Part shown: piece by piece, positions 7,335 through 13,875 of the stretch | How the letters are laid out: every line of letters begins with the position of its first letter | How positions within the stretch are numbered: the first letter of the stretch is position 1 | NCBI GenBank assembly: GCA_910578505.1 | Contig: CAJTPV010000040.1 | Coordinates: 1-24,012 of the forward strand | Reading direction: 5' to 3' | From: an uncultured Oscillospiraceae bacterium | Lineage (GTDB): Bacteria > Bacillota > Clostridia > Oscillospirales > Oscillospiraceae | Length of the DNA stretch: 24,012 nucleotides | The notes under the pieces: model-generated | Told to the model about the DNA's origin: nothing | What the model saw: only the letters and a program-made list of their open reading frames with translations | The model's database searches: none | Translations under genes and position numbers: made by a program

Positions 7335-7601
7335 CTATGTAAGCACCCACTGCACCAGCAGCAGCAGGACCAGTCCCGGCACGCCCAGGATGCCCACGAC
7401 GAGGGCGTTGAAGACGTTCACCCCCAGGCTGATGCCGGTGACCGGGGAGGTAGCGTTGAGCAGCAGCAGGGCGGCGAAGCCCAGGAGCATATTGACCGCC
7501 GCCTTCGCGGCCAGCCGCAGGGGCGCGGAGAAGGCCCGCGCCGCTATGGCCAGCAGCGCCAGGCCTCCCAGTGCCAGCATCAGAAGAAGCCTTACGTCCA
7601 T
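7335..7601 (-). CDS. bofA: BofA family protein (pro-sigma-K processing inhibitor type)
   Basis: In Bacillus, BofA is a mother-cell membrane protein that holds back SpoIVFB so that sigma-K is activated at the right time in sporulation. This 88-residue protein has two to three hydrophobic segments: about 4-24 (LLLMLALGGLALLAIAARA), 33-50 and 64-86. The family's conserved end reads GVNVFNALVVGILGVPGLVLLLL. It overlaps the end of yaaL by 10 bases; yaaL-bofA is a conserved Firmicutes pair. In clostridia the BofA family is wider than in Bacillus, so the exact role is less certain than the family membership. Confidence 0.85.
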   Translation of the reverse strand: MDVRLLLMLALGGLALLAIAARAFSAPLRLAAKAAVNMLLGFAALLLLNATSPVTGISLGVNVFNALVVGILGVPGLVLLLLVQWVLT

Positions 7602-7858
7602 CGTGCCCTCCCTGCCGTCCGAGCCGCCGCCGCGGCGCAGTGGTCCAGCTCCTTGATCTTCCGCACCAGATAGTTCATGCGGGCCTGGAGAGAGCGGATC
7701 TCAAAGATGCAGGCCTCTGTCAGCTCCGGGTCGCTGGTGTAGTCGAAGGCGGCGTAGGCGTGGCTGAGCGCGTTCTGGGTGTCCCGCAGGCTTGTCTTTA
7801 ATTCAAGCAGCGCAGGGGCGTCCGTGCGCCGGGTACGAATGGGGGAAATGCGTTTCAT
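7592..7858 (-). CDS. yaaL: YaaL family (DUF2508) protein
   Basis: The 88-residue protein of unknown function has the DUF2508 core: two helices, with SLRDTQNALSHAYAAFDYTSDPELTEACIFEI in the middle, followed by LQARMNYLVRKIKEL. ATG 7858 is chosen because AAAGGAGGG lies 7 bases upstream; the longer frame would run into tadA's upstream region. In Bacillus yaaL lies between recR and bofA. Here recR and dnaX are absent and tadA, which is near this cluster in Bacillus, is transcribed divergently. The pair yaaL-bofA is therefore probably a small operon. Confidence 0.85.
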   Translation of the reverse strand: MKRISPIRTRRTDAPALLELKTSLRDTQNALSHAYAAFDYTSDPELTEACIFEIRSLQARMNYLVRKIKELDHCAAAAARTAGRARWT

Positions 7859-7953
7859 GGAAAATCCCTCCTTTGTTCCCAATCTATGTGAAGTTTGGAC
7901 AACTATTCCAGTTTTTATTACCAATGAAGAAATTTTTAAAGGAGGGGCTGCCC

Positions 7954-8394
7954 TTGCAGGAGGTGTATATGCGCGCGGCGCTGGCACTGGCGGAGGAGGC
8001 TGCGGGAGCGGGCGAGGTGCCTGTGGGGTGCGTCATCGTGCGCCGCGGCGTGATTGTGGGCCGGGGGCGGAACCGGCGGGAGGAGAAGCGGAGCGCCCTG
8101 TCCCACGCGGAGACCGAGGCCATCGCCCAGGCCAATGCGGTTTTGGGCTCCTGGCGGCTGGACGGCTGTGAGCTGTATGTGACGCTGGAGCCGTGCCCCA
8201 TGTGCGCGGGGGCCATCCTGAACGCGCGGATCTCCCGGGTGTTTTTCGGCGCGCGGGACCGGACTATGGGGGCCTGCGGCGGCGTACTGAACCTGTTTAT
8301 GGAGGATTTTCCCAACCGGCCCGCGCTGGTGGGGGGCGTTCTGGAAAAGGAGTGCGGGGAGGTTTTGAGCCGGTTTTTCCAAGGGCTGCGGTGA
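7954..8394 (+). CDS. tadA: tRNA-specific adenosine deaminase TadA
   Basis: Zinc deaminase that changes A34 to inosine in tRNA-Arg(ACG). The 146-residue protein has the cytidine deaminase-type zinc site: HAE (51-53, with the proton-shuttling Glu53) and PCPMC (80-84). EVPVGCVIV precedes it (21-29), and ARISRVFFGARD follows, as in TadA. Start choice: AAAGGAGGGG (7938-7947) is 6 bases before TTG 7954, giving the normal N-terminus (M/L)QEVYMRAALALAEEA. ATG 7969 and ATG 7924 are also in frame; the latter has no ribosome binding site. A long hairpin terminator follows at 8425-8470. Confidence 0.95.
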   Translation: MQEVYMRAALALAEEAAGAGEVPVGCVIVRRGVIVGRGRNRREEKRSALSHAETEAIAQANAVLGSWRLDGCELYVTLEPCPMCAGAILNARISRVFFGARDRTMGACGGVLNLFMEDFPNRPALVGGVLEKECGEVLSRFFQGLR

Positions 8395-8424
8395 GCATGC
8401 GTCCTGATGAGAATGGGGAAAGAT

Positions 8425-8470
8425 AAAAGGTTCTGCAGAGCTTGTGGAAACAAGTCCTGCAGAACCTTTT
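8425..8470 (+). terminator. Long hairpin terminator after tadA
   Basis: Outer stem AAAAGGTTCTGCAG (8425-8438) with CTGCAGAACCTTTT (8457-8470), 14 perfect pairs. An inner stem CTTGT (8441-8445) / ACAAG (8450-8454) closes a GGAA tetraloop. It ends in TTTT. Confidence 0.8.
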
Positions 8471-8492
8471 GCAATTTGCTGTGGGGCGGAAT

Positions 8493-8520
8493 TTGCGAAA
8501 AAGCCTGCTTGTTGTAAAAT
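8493..8520 (+). promoter_or_regulatory. Putative promoter of AP2-domain gene
   Basis: TTGCGA (8493-8498), 16 bases, TAAAAT (8515-8520): a moderate match. The predicted start near 8527 coincides with the first base of the 28-base palindrome, which supports the two being linked. Confidence 0.4.
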
Positions 8521-8526
8521 ACCAAA

Positions 8527-8554
8527 TTTACAGGAATGTGTACATTCCTGTAAA
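8527..8554. promoter_or_regulatory. 28-base perfect palindrome upstream of AP2-domain gene
   Basis: Arms TTTACAGGAATGT (8527-8539) and ACATTCCTGTAAA (8542-8554) separated by GT. A direct partial copy of the core, CAGGAATGTACA, recurs at 8646-8657, about 40 bases before the start codon. It could be a protein operator at the transcription start or a 5' RNA hairpin. No ribosome binding site or ORF explains it. Confidence 0.65.
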
Positions 8555-8693
8555 AGCCCTCTTACTTTGCATTCACTGCAGTTTACCACAAAAATCCAAA
8601 TTTTTCAAGGTATTGCTAAAGAGTATTTTCAGCAATATCACCCTGCAGGAATGTACACGTTTCAGAAATTGGTATCAGACAAGGAGTGAGGGC

Positions 8694-9215
8694 TTGAAAA
8701 ACACAGAGAGCAGCGCGGTGCGGCGCGGGCACCGCACGAAAAAATTGGACCTCACTGGGCAGCGGTTCGGAAAACTCGTCGTGCTGGGGCCGGCAAAAAA
8801 TATCAGCTCTTGCACGGCCTGGCGCTGCCGGTGCGACTGCGGACGGGAGACTGTGGTAATGACCAAGCGGCTCAGGGATGGACACAGGACGTCCTGCGGC
8901 TGCGACAGGGAGCCCCTTGGGGAGACCGCCGCAGTGGGCCTAGCCAGCCTGACCTATGTGGACGGTACCTGTGTGGAGATGATTCGGACCAAGACCGTGC
9001 GCCGCAACAATACCAGCGGCGTCCCCGGTGTGGACTGGATGATGAAAAAACAGCGCTGGCGGGCCACCATCTGCTTTAAGGGTACACGGCACTATCTGGG
9101 CAGTTACAAAAACTACGAGGACGCGGTGAAGGCCCGGAAAATGGGCGAGGAAAAATATCACAACAGCTTTGTCCGCCAATTTGAGGAGGAGCCGGACAGC
9201 GCCGCGCCCGTTTAA
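8694..9215 (+). CDS. AP2-domain DNA-binding protein
   Basis: The 173-residue protein has two parts. The N-terminal part starts DLTGQRFGKLVVLG (18-32) and has a Cys-rich knuckle, CRCDCG (45-50) and SCGC (67-70), that looks able to bind zinc. The C-terminal part (about 105-155) is an AP2/integrase-type DNA-binding domain: NNTSGVPGVDWM, then RWRATICFKGTRHYLGSYKNYEDAVKAR. This combination is familiar from phage- and mobile-element-associated proteins related to HNH homing proteins, but no nuclease motif is seen here. Start TTG 8694 is preferred: AAGGAG at 8681-8686 is 7 bases upstream, and the longer frame runs through the tadA terminator. It probably regulates itself via the nearby palindrome (inference). 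Confidence 0.8.
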   Translation: MKNTESSAVRRGHRTKKLDLTGQRFGKLVVLGPAKNISSCTAWRCRCDCGRETVVMTKRLRDGHRTSCGCDREPLGETAAVGLASLTYVDGTCVEMIRTKTVRRNNTSGVPGVDWMMKKQRWRATICFKGTRHYLGSYKNYEDAVKARKMGEEKYHNSFVRQFEEEPDSAAPV

Positions 9216-9226
9216 CGAATGTCGCG

Positions 9227-9255
9227 CATCCTCTTTTCACGGCGCGGAGAGGATG
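9227..9255. terminator. Hairpin after the AP2-domain gene, weak terminator
   Basis: CATCCTCT (9227-9234) pairs with AGAGGATG (9248-9255) over a 13-base loop, directly after the stop at 9215. There is no U-run, so termination is only possible, not clear. Confidence 0.3.
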
Positions 9256-9292
9256 GGTGGTTCTGGCTGTTTGCGGGAATTGGAAAATATAT

Positions 9293-9299
9293 TGTCGAA
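9293..9299 (+). promoter_or_regulatory. Spo0A-box match upstream of rnfC promoter
   Basis: TGTCGAA, within TTGTCGAA, matches the established Spo0A box exactly. It lies 5 bases before the -35 of the rnfC promoter, roughly -47 to -41, a usual activator position. A 7-base match can arise by chance. Confidence 0.35.
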
Positions 9300-9304
9300 T
9301 TTTC

Positions 9305-9333
9305 TGGACAACCGGCGGCAATTGGGGTATGAT
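9305..9333 (+). promoter_or_regulatory. Promoter of rnfCD
   Basis: TGGACA (9305-9310), 17-base spacer, TATGAT (9328-9333): five of six bases match in each hexamer. The start would be near 9340, giving a leader of about 33 bases before ATG 9373. Confidence 0.7.
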
Positions 9334-9372
9334 GAGATACGGGAAAAGCTAACTGCAAGGAGCAAAACAAGT

Positions 9373-10674
9373 ATGACACATGGTCTATTGGGCGGCGGAT
9401 ACCCCCTGCGAGAGAAAAATGCCGCCTTCGACAAACCGATCGAGCCCCTCCCGCCGCCGCCGCGGGTGGTGCTTCCGATGCCCCTCCAGGGGGGCGTCCC
9501 CTGCCGCCCCGGCGTCAAGGCCGGGGATTACGTCACCGTCGGGCAGAAGATCGCAGAGGGGCTGCCCGCCGTCCACACCCCCATTGCCGGGCGGGTCAGC
9601 ACCGTATCACCCCAGGTCCAGCCCAGCGGCACGTCCGTGCTGAGCGTAGTGGTGGACAACGATTTCAGCGGCGCCCTCTGCCCCGCCGTGCGGCCGCCGG
9701 AAAACCCCGACCGCCTGACAGCGCGGCAGCTCCTCTCCCTCCTGGAGAGCTCCGGCATCACGGAGTGGAACGCCCCCCATCTGCCCATCCACAAAAAGAT
9801 AGCCGCCGGCATGGGCCGGGCGGATACCGTCATTATCAATGCCTGCGAGAGCGAGCCCTATCTGGCCGCGAACAACCGTCTTGCGCTGGAGTACCCGGAG
9901 CAGCTGCTGGGGGGAGCCGGCGTCCTGGCGCGGCTGTACGGCGTGGACCGGGTCCATATCGCGCTGGAGCGGGAGAAGCGGGAGGCGATCCAGGTCCTGC
10001 GGGCCAAAATCCAGGAGCTGAGAGCCCCTGCCGTGGTGGACGCCCTGTCCCTCCGCTACCCGCAGAGCGCCGAAAAGCCCCTCTGCCGCGCGCTGACCGG
10101 ACGGCGGACGCCGCCGGGGGCCTCCGCCGCCGCCATTGGCTGCGCCGTGGTGGACGCCCCCGCTGCCGCCGCCCTGTATGAGGCCGTCTTTCATGGCCGC
10201 CCGCTGACCCACCGGATCGTCACCGTGGCCGGCTCCGGCATACAGGCGCCGCGGAACCTGCTCTGCCCGGTGGGCGTCCCCATCCGCTTTCTGCTGGATG
10301 CCTGCGGCGGCGTGGACCCGAAGACCTTTAAAATCCTGCTGGGCGGCCCCATGACCGGCCACGCCCAGTACGATATGGACGCGCCGCTGGACAGCAGCGC
10401 CGCCGCCGTCCTGGCCTTCTGCGCGGACGAGGAGCGCTCCTCCGCCCACCCCCGCTGCATCCGCTGCGGGCGGTGCGTCAGCGTGTGCCCTGTGGGCCTG
10501 CGGCCAGTTGTCCTGTACCGGTACGAGCAGGCGGGCCGGCTGGACAGGCTGCGGCAGGCCGGCCTGGCCGACTGCATTGAGTGCGGCGCGTGTACCTATG
10601 TCTGTCCGGGCCGGGCGCCGCTGCTCCAGTCGTTCCGGACCGCCAAGGAGCGGCTTGGAAAGGAGGAAGCATGA
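9373..10674 (+). CDS. rnfC: Rnf complex subunit RnfC
   Basis: In the Rnf complex this peripheral subunit takes electrons from NADH (or gives them to NAD+) and passes them toward ferredoxin-linked subunits. The 433-residue protein has the family start (GGYPLREKNAAFDKPIEPLP), a soluble-ligand-binding/biotin-like segment GVKAGDYVTVGQKIAEG, a flavin/NADH-type Rossmann region (about 125-250; INACESEPYLAANNRL), and two 4Fe-4S motifs: C362xxC365xxC368xxxC372 and C401xxC404xxC407xxxC411. ATG 9373 follows AAGGAG (9357-9362) by 10 bases; the upstream extension of the frame has no ribosome binding site. It overlaps rnfD by 4 bases (ATGA). No rnfG, E, A or B follows. Confidence 0.93.
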   Translation: MTHGLLGGGYPLREKNAAFDKPIEPLPPPPRVVLPMPLQGGVPCRPGVKAGDYVTVGQKIAEGLPAVHTPIAGRVSTVSPQVQPSGTSVLSVVVDNDFSGALCPAVRPPENPDRLTARQLLSLLESSGITEWNAPHLPIHKKIAAGMGRADTVIINACESEPYLAANNRLALEYPEQLLGGAGVLARLYGVDRVHIALEREKREAIQVLRAKIQELRAPAVVDALSLRYPQSAEKPLCRALTGRRTPPGASAAAIGCAVVDAPAAAALYEAVFHGRPLTHRIVTVAGSGIQAPRNLLCPVGVPIRFLLDACGGVDPKTFKILLGGPMTGHAQYDMDAPLDSSAAAVLAFCADEERSSAHPRCIRCGRCVSVCPVGLRPVVLYRYEQAGRLDRLRQAGLADCIECGACTYVCPGRAPLLQSFRTAKERLGKEEA

Positions 10675-11702
10675 ACTACAGCAAACTGAACCTGACCGGC
10701 TCCTCCGCAACGCACATCCGCACGGCCAGCGGCACGCGGCAGATGATGGCCGCTGTCCTCACCGCCCTGCTGCCGGCGCTGGGCTTCGCCGTGTACAACT
10801 TCGGTCCCCGCCCGGCGGTCAACGCGCTGGTATCCATTGCGGGCTGCTGTGTGTGTGAGCTGCTCTTCCGCCTGGCGCGGCGGCAGGATATGACGGTGGG
10901 GGACCTGAGCGCCGCCGTGACGGGGCTGCTGCTGGCTCTGTCCTGCCCGGTGACGGTTCCCTATTGGCTGCTGCTGCTGGGGGACTTGATTGCCATTGTC
11001 GTTGTCAAGCAGCTGTTCGGCGGCATCGGCAGGAACCTCCTCAACCCCGCCCTGGCTGCCCAGACGCTTCTGGCGCTGCTGTGGCGCGGGGAGATGACCC
11101 TGTGGACGGCCCCCCACACCGCCGTCCCCCTCTGGGGCGCTGTGGATGCGGCGGCTATGCCCGCGCCCCTGGAGCTGCTGCGGGCCAACGATTTGGCGGG
11201 GCTGCGGGAGCTGTACAGCCTGCCGGAGCTGCTGGTGGGGCTGACCAGCGGCGCGGCGGGGGAGGTCAGCGCGCTGCTGCTGATGGCCGGCGGGCTGTTT
11301 CTCATTGGCCGGCGGACCATCTCCTGGCGGATTCCCGCCGCATTTCTGGGCACTGCCGCGATATTGACCTTTGTCTTCGCCTGGGGGAATGACCGCACGG
11401 AGTGGATGCTCTGCCAGCTGCTCAGCGGCGGATTGCTGCTGGCGGCGTTCTTTATGGCTGCCGACCCCGTTACGTCGCCCATCAGCCCGGCGGGGCAGCT
11501 GCTCTATGGCGCTGGCTGCGGTTTTCTGACGGTACTGCTGCGCTACTATGGACCCCTTGCCGAGGGCGCGGGGTGCGCGGTGCTGCTGATGAATCTGCTG
11601 GCAAGGCCGCTGGATGCGTACCTGCTGACCGGGCACATCGATCGGCCGGCGCTGCCGGAGCTGCCCAAAATGGCGGGCAAATCAAAAACCAAACACCTTT
11701 GA
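10671..11702 (+). CDS. rnfD: Rnf complex subunit RnfD
   Basis: Integral membrane subunit of the NqrB/RnfD family that normally carries FMN and takes part in ion translocation. The 343 residues contain about eight to ten hydrophobic segments (for example 26-44, 51-67, 84-113, 203-216, 223-245, 250-268, 280-300, 303-318) and family signatures: HIRTASGTRQMM near the start, FGGIGRNLLNPALAA (116-130) and DPVTSPISPAGQLLYG (about 271-286). AGGAGG lies just upstream of ATG 10671, which overlaps the rnfC stop. The S-G-A-T flavinylation motif described in proteobacterial homologues reads S193-G-A-A196 here. The next gene is the T-box-controlled thrS, so the operon stops after two genes. Confidence 0.9.
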   Translation: MNYSKLNLTGSSATHIRTASGTRQMMAAVLTALLPALGFAVYNFGPRPAVNALVSIAGCCVCELLFRLARRQDMTVGDLSAAVTGLLLALSCPVTVPYWLLLLGDLIAIVVVKQLFGGIGRNLLNPALAAQTLLALLWRGEMTLWTAPHTAVPLWGAVDAAAMPAPLELLRANDLAGLRELYSLPELLVGLTSGAAGEVSALLLMAGGLFLIGRRTISWRIPAAFLGTAAILTFVFAWGNDRTEWMLCQLLSGGLLLAAFFMAADPVTSPISPAGQLLYGAGCGFLTVLLRYYGPLAEGAGCAVLLMNLLARPLDAYLLTGHIDRPALPELPKMAGKSKTKHL

Positions 11703-11740
11703 TGCCATCTGGCTGCTGCCCGCTTTATCCAATCAGGCTC

Positions 11741-11769
11741 TTGACAACTCCGGCGGGCGGTGCTATAGT
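11741..11769 (+). promoter_or_regulatory. Promoter of T-box/thrS transcript
   Basis: TTGACA (11741-11746), 17-base spacer, TATAGT (11764-11769). The start would be near 11776, at the base of T-box stem I. Confidence 0.85.
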
Positions 11770-11775
11770 ATGGCA

Positions 11776-12027
11776 GTAACAGCGATGAAGGAGAAGAAAC
11801 CGCGAAACGGCGTTGCAGAGAGGGTGCCATTGGGTGTAAGGCGCCTGCGGTCCGCCGCGGCTGTACCACTCCGGAGCAGTCCGGGATAACCGGGACGGGA
11901 CCCGCCCGTTACAGCGGTCACGAGCGACGGCCCATGCGCCGTAAGCAGGGTGGAACCGTGGAGTTTCCGCGCAATATGCGTACAATAGACTTCACCCCTG
12001 AATCCAAGTCAGGGGTGAACTTTTTTT
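11776..12027 (+). ncRNA. T-box riboswitch (threonine), controlling thrS
   Basis: The leader senses uncharged tRNA-Thr and prevents early termination when charging is low. Visible parts: the AGCGATGAAGGAGAAG stem I start (about 11780-11796), the AGAGAGGGTGCC distal bulge region, a possible ACC threonine specifier at 11865-11867 followed by A, and the T-box itself GGGTGGAACCGTGG (11948-11961). The TGGA of the T-box would pair with an acceptor end UCCA, the expected end for tRNA-Thr of Firmicutes. The terminator is TTCACCCCTGA (11991-12001) / TCAGGGGTGAA (12009-12019) plus seven T. The exact specifier position is inferred; the class is clear. Confidence 0.92.
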
Positions 12028-12055
12028 GCCCCGAAATCTGAAAGGAGCTATCACA

Positions 12056-13813
12056 ATGTCCGAAGAAAATCTGTACACCTTTGAAAACGAGACCTACCGC
12101 AAGACCTACTGGCACACCTGCTCCCACATCCTGGCCCAGGCCGTCAAGCGCCTGTACCCGGAGGTAAAGCTGGCCATCGGCCCCAGCATCGACAACGGCT
12201 TTTACTACGACCTGGACTCCCCCATCGCCTTTACGCCGGAGATCATGGAGAAGATCGAGGGCGAGATGCGGAAAATCTGCAAGGAAAAGCTGAAGCTGGA
12301 GCGGTTCGAGCTGCCCCGTGAGGAGGCCATCCGGTACATGGAGGAGAAGGGCGAGCCGTACAAGGTGGAGCTCATCAACGACCTGCCGGAGGACGCGGTC
12401 ATCAGCTTTTATAAGCAGGGCGAGTTCGTGGACCTGTGCGCCGGCCCCCACGTGGACTCCACCGGACGCATCAAGGGCAACGCCGTGAAGCTGACGGCCT
12501 GCAACGCCGCCTACTGGCGGGGCGATTCCAGCCGCCAGACCCTCCAGCGTATCTACGGCGTGGCTTTCCCCAAGAAGGACGAGCTGGATGAGTACCTGGC
12601 CCGCATTGAGGAGGCCAAGAAGCGGGACCACCGGAAGCTGGGCAAGGAGCTGGGCCTGTTTATGATGTCTGAGGAGGGCCCCGGATTCCCCTTCTTCCTG
12701 CCCAAGGGCATGGTGCTGAAAAACACGCTGCTGGACTACTGGCGGGAGTGCCATAAGCGCTATGGATATGTGGAAATCGCCACCCCCGTCATCCTCAACC
12801 AACACCTGTGGCACCAGTCCGGCCACTGGGACCACTACAAGGACAACATGTACACCACGGTCATTGACGGGGAGGACTACGCCGTCAAGCCCATGAACTG
12901 CCCCGGCGGGATGCTGGTGTATAAGAACGAGCCCCACTCCTACCGTGACCTGCCCCTGCGGGCGGCGGAGCTGGGTCTGGTCCACCGCCACGAGATGAGC
13001 GGTGCGCTCCACGGCCTGTTCCGTGTCCGCTGCTTCACCCAGGACGACGCCCACATCTTTATGACCCCGGACCAGATGAAGGACGAGATCAAAAACGTGG
13101 TAAAGCTCTTTGACGAGATTTACTCCACCTTTGGCCTGACCTACCAGATCGAGCTGTCCACCATGCCCGAGGACCACATGGGCGACGAGGAGGTCTGGAA
13201 ATTCGCGGAGGACACTCTGCAGGCCGCCATCACAGAGATGGGCAAGGACTTTGTCATCAACGCCGGGGACGGCGCGTTCTACGGCCCCAAGCTGGACTTC
13301 CATCTCTCCGACAGCCTGGGCCGGACCTGGCAGTGCGGCACCATTCAGCTGGATATGCAGATGCCTGAGCGGTTTGAGCTGGAATACGTGGGCGAGGACG
13401 GTGAGAAGCACCGCCCCATTATGATCCACCGTGCCCTGCTGGGTTCCATCGAGCGGTTCATCGGGGTCATCACCGAGCACTTCGCGGGCGCATTCCCCAC
13501 CTGGCTCAGCCCTGTGCAGGTGAAGATGCTGCCGGTAACGGACCGTGCGGCGGAATATGCCAAGGAGATCGCCCAAAAGCTGGACGCCCAGGGCTTCCGG
13601 GTGGAAGTGGATGGCCGGAACGAGAAGATCGGCAAGAAGATCCGGGAGGCCCAGCTGGAGAAGGTCCCCTATATGCTGGTGGTGGGCGACCGGGATATGG
13701 AGGCCGGCACGGTGTCCGTCCGCCACCGGGCGGAGGGAGACCTGGGCGCTATGAGCCTGGACGAATTCAGCGAGATGCTGCACAAGGTCGTGGATTCTAA
13801 GGAGAAGAAATAA
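12056..13813 (+). CDS. thrS: Threonyl-tRNA synthetase lacking the TGS domain
   Basis: Charges tRNA-Thr in the cytoplasm. The 585-residue protein begins almost directly with the editing domain: HTCSH (H20, H24; the HxxxH motif) and DLCAGPH. The class II catalytic core follows, with zinc ligands Cys in MNCPGG, His in HRHEMSG and His in IMIHRALLGS, and then the anticodon-binding domain (from about FPTWLSPVQVKMLPV to VRHRAEGDLGAM). The usual 60-residue N-terminal TGS domain (ThrRS is about 640 residues) is absent. This is not a start error: ATG 12056 follows AAAGGAG (12041-12047), and the T-box terminator lies just upstream. A hairpin terminator follows at 13821-13854. Confidence 0.96.
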   Translation: MSEENLYTFENETYRKTYWHTCSHILAQAVKRLYPEVKLAIGPSIDNGFYYDLDSPIAFTPEIMEKIEGEMRKICKEKLKLERFELPREEAIRYMEEKGEPYKVELINDLPEDAVISFYKQGEFVDLCAGPHVDSTGRIKGNAVKLTACNAAYWRGDSSRQTLQRIYGVAFPKKDELDEYLARIEEAKKRDHRKLGKELGLFMMSEEGPGFPFFLPKGMVLKNTLLDYWRECHKRYGYVEIATPVILNQHLWHQSGHWDHYKDNMYTTVIDGEDYAVKPMNCPGGMLVYKNEPHSYRDLPLRAAELGLVHRHEMSGALHGLFRVRCFTQDDAHIFMTPDQMKDEIKNVVKLFDEIYSTFGLTYQIELSTMPEDHMGDEEVWKFAEDTLQAAITEMGKDFVINAGDGAFYGPKLDFHLSDSLGRTWQCGTIQLDMQMPERFELEYVGEDGEKHRPIMIHRALLGSIERFIGVITEHFAGAFPTWLSPVQVKMLPVTDRAAEYAKEIAQKLDAQGFRVEVDGRNEKIGKKIREAQLEKVPYMLVVGDRDMEAGTVSVRHRAEGDLGAMSLDEFSEMLHKVVDSKEKK

Positions 13814-13820
13814 AGACAGC

Positions 13821-13854
13821 AGGAGCGGGACTTCCCACAGGGAGTCCCGCTCCT
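13821..13854. terminator. Bidirectional terminator, thrS / M29 peptidase gene
   Basis: AGGAGCGGGACT (13821-13832) pairs with AGTCCCGCTCCT (13843-13854), 12 perfect pairs, followed by TT. It lies between two convergent genes and probably serves both. Confidence 0.75.
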
Positions 13855-13875
13855 TTGCCCGTTGGACAGGGCCAA

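Noticed and set aside
8442..8693. N-terminal extension of the AP2-domain protein by 84 codons
   Set aside because: It would start inside the tadA terminator and cross the promoter and palindrome; TTG 8694 has AAGGAG at good spacing.
9292..9311. Rex-like inverted repeat TTGT...ACAA upstream of rnfC
   Set aside because: The half-sites lack the TTAA parts of the Rex box and the spacing (20 rather than 18 bases) is wrong.
9169..9372. N-terminal extension of RnfC by 68 codons
   Set aside because: It overlaps the end of the AP2 gene and the rnfC promoter; ATG 9373 has its own ribosome binding site and gives the family N-terminus.
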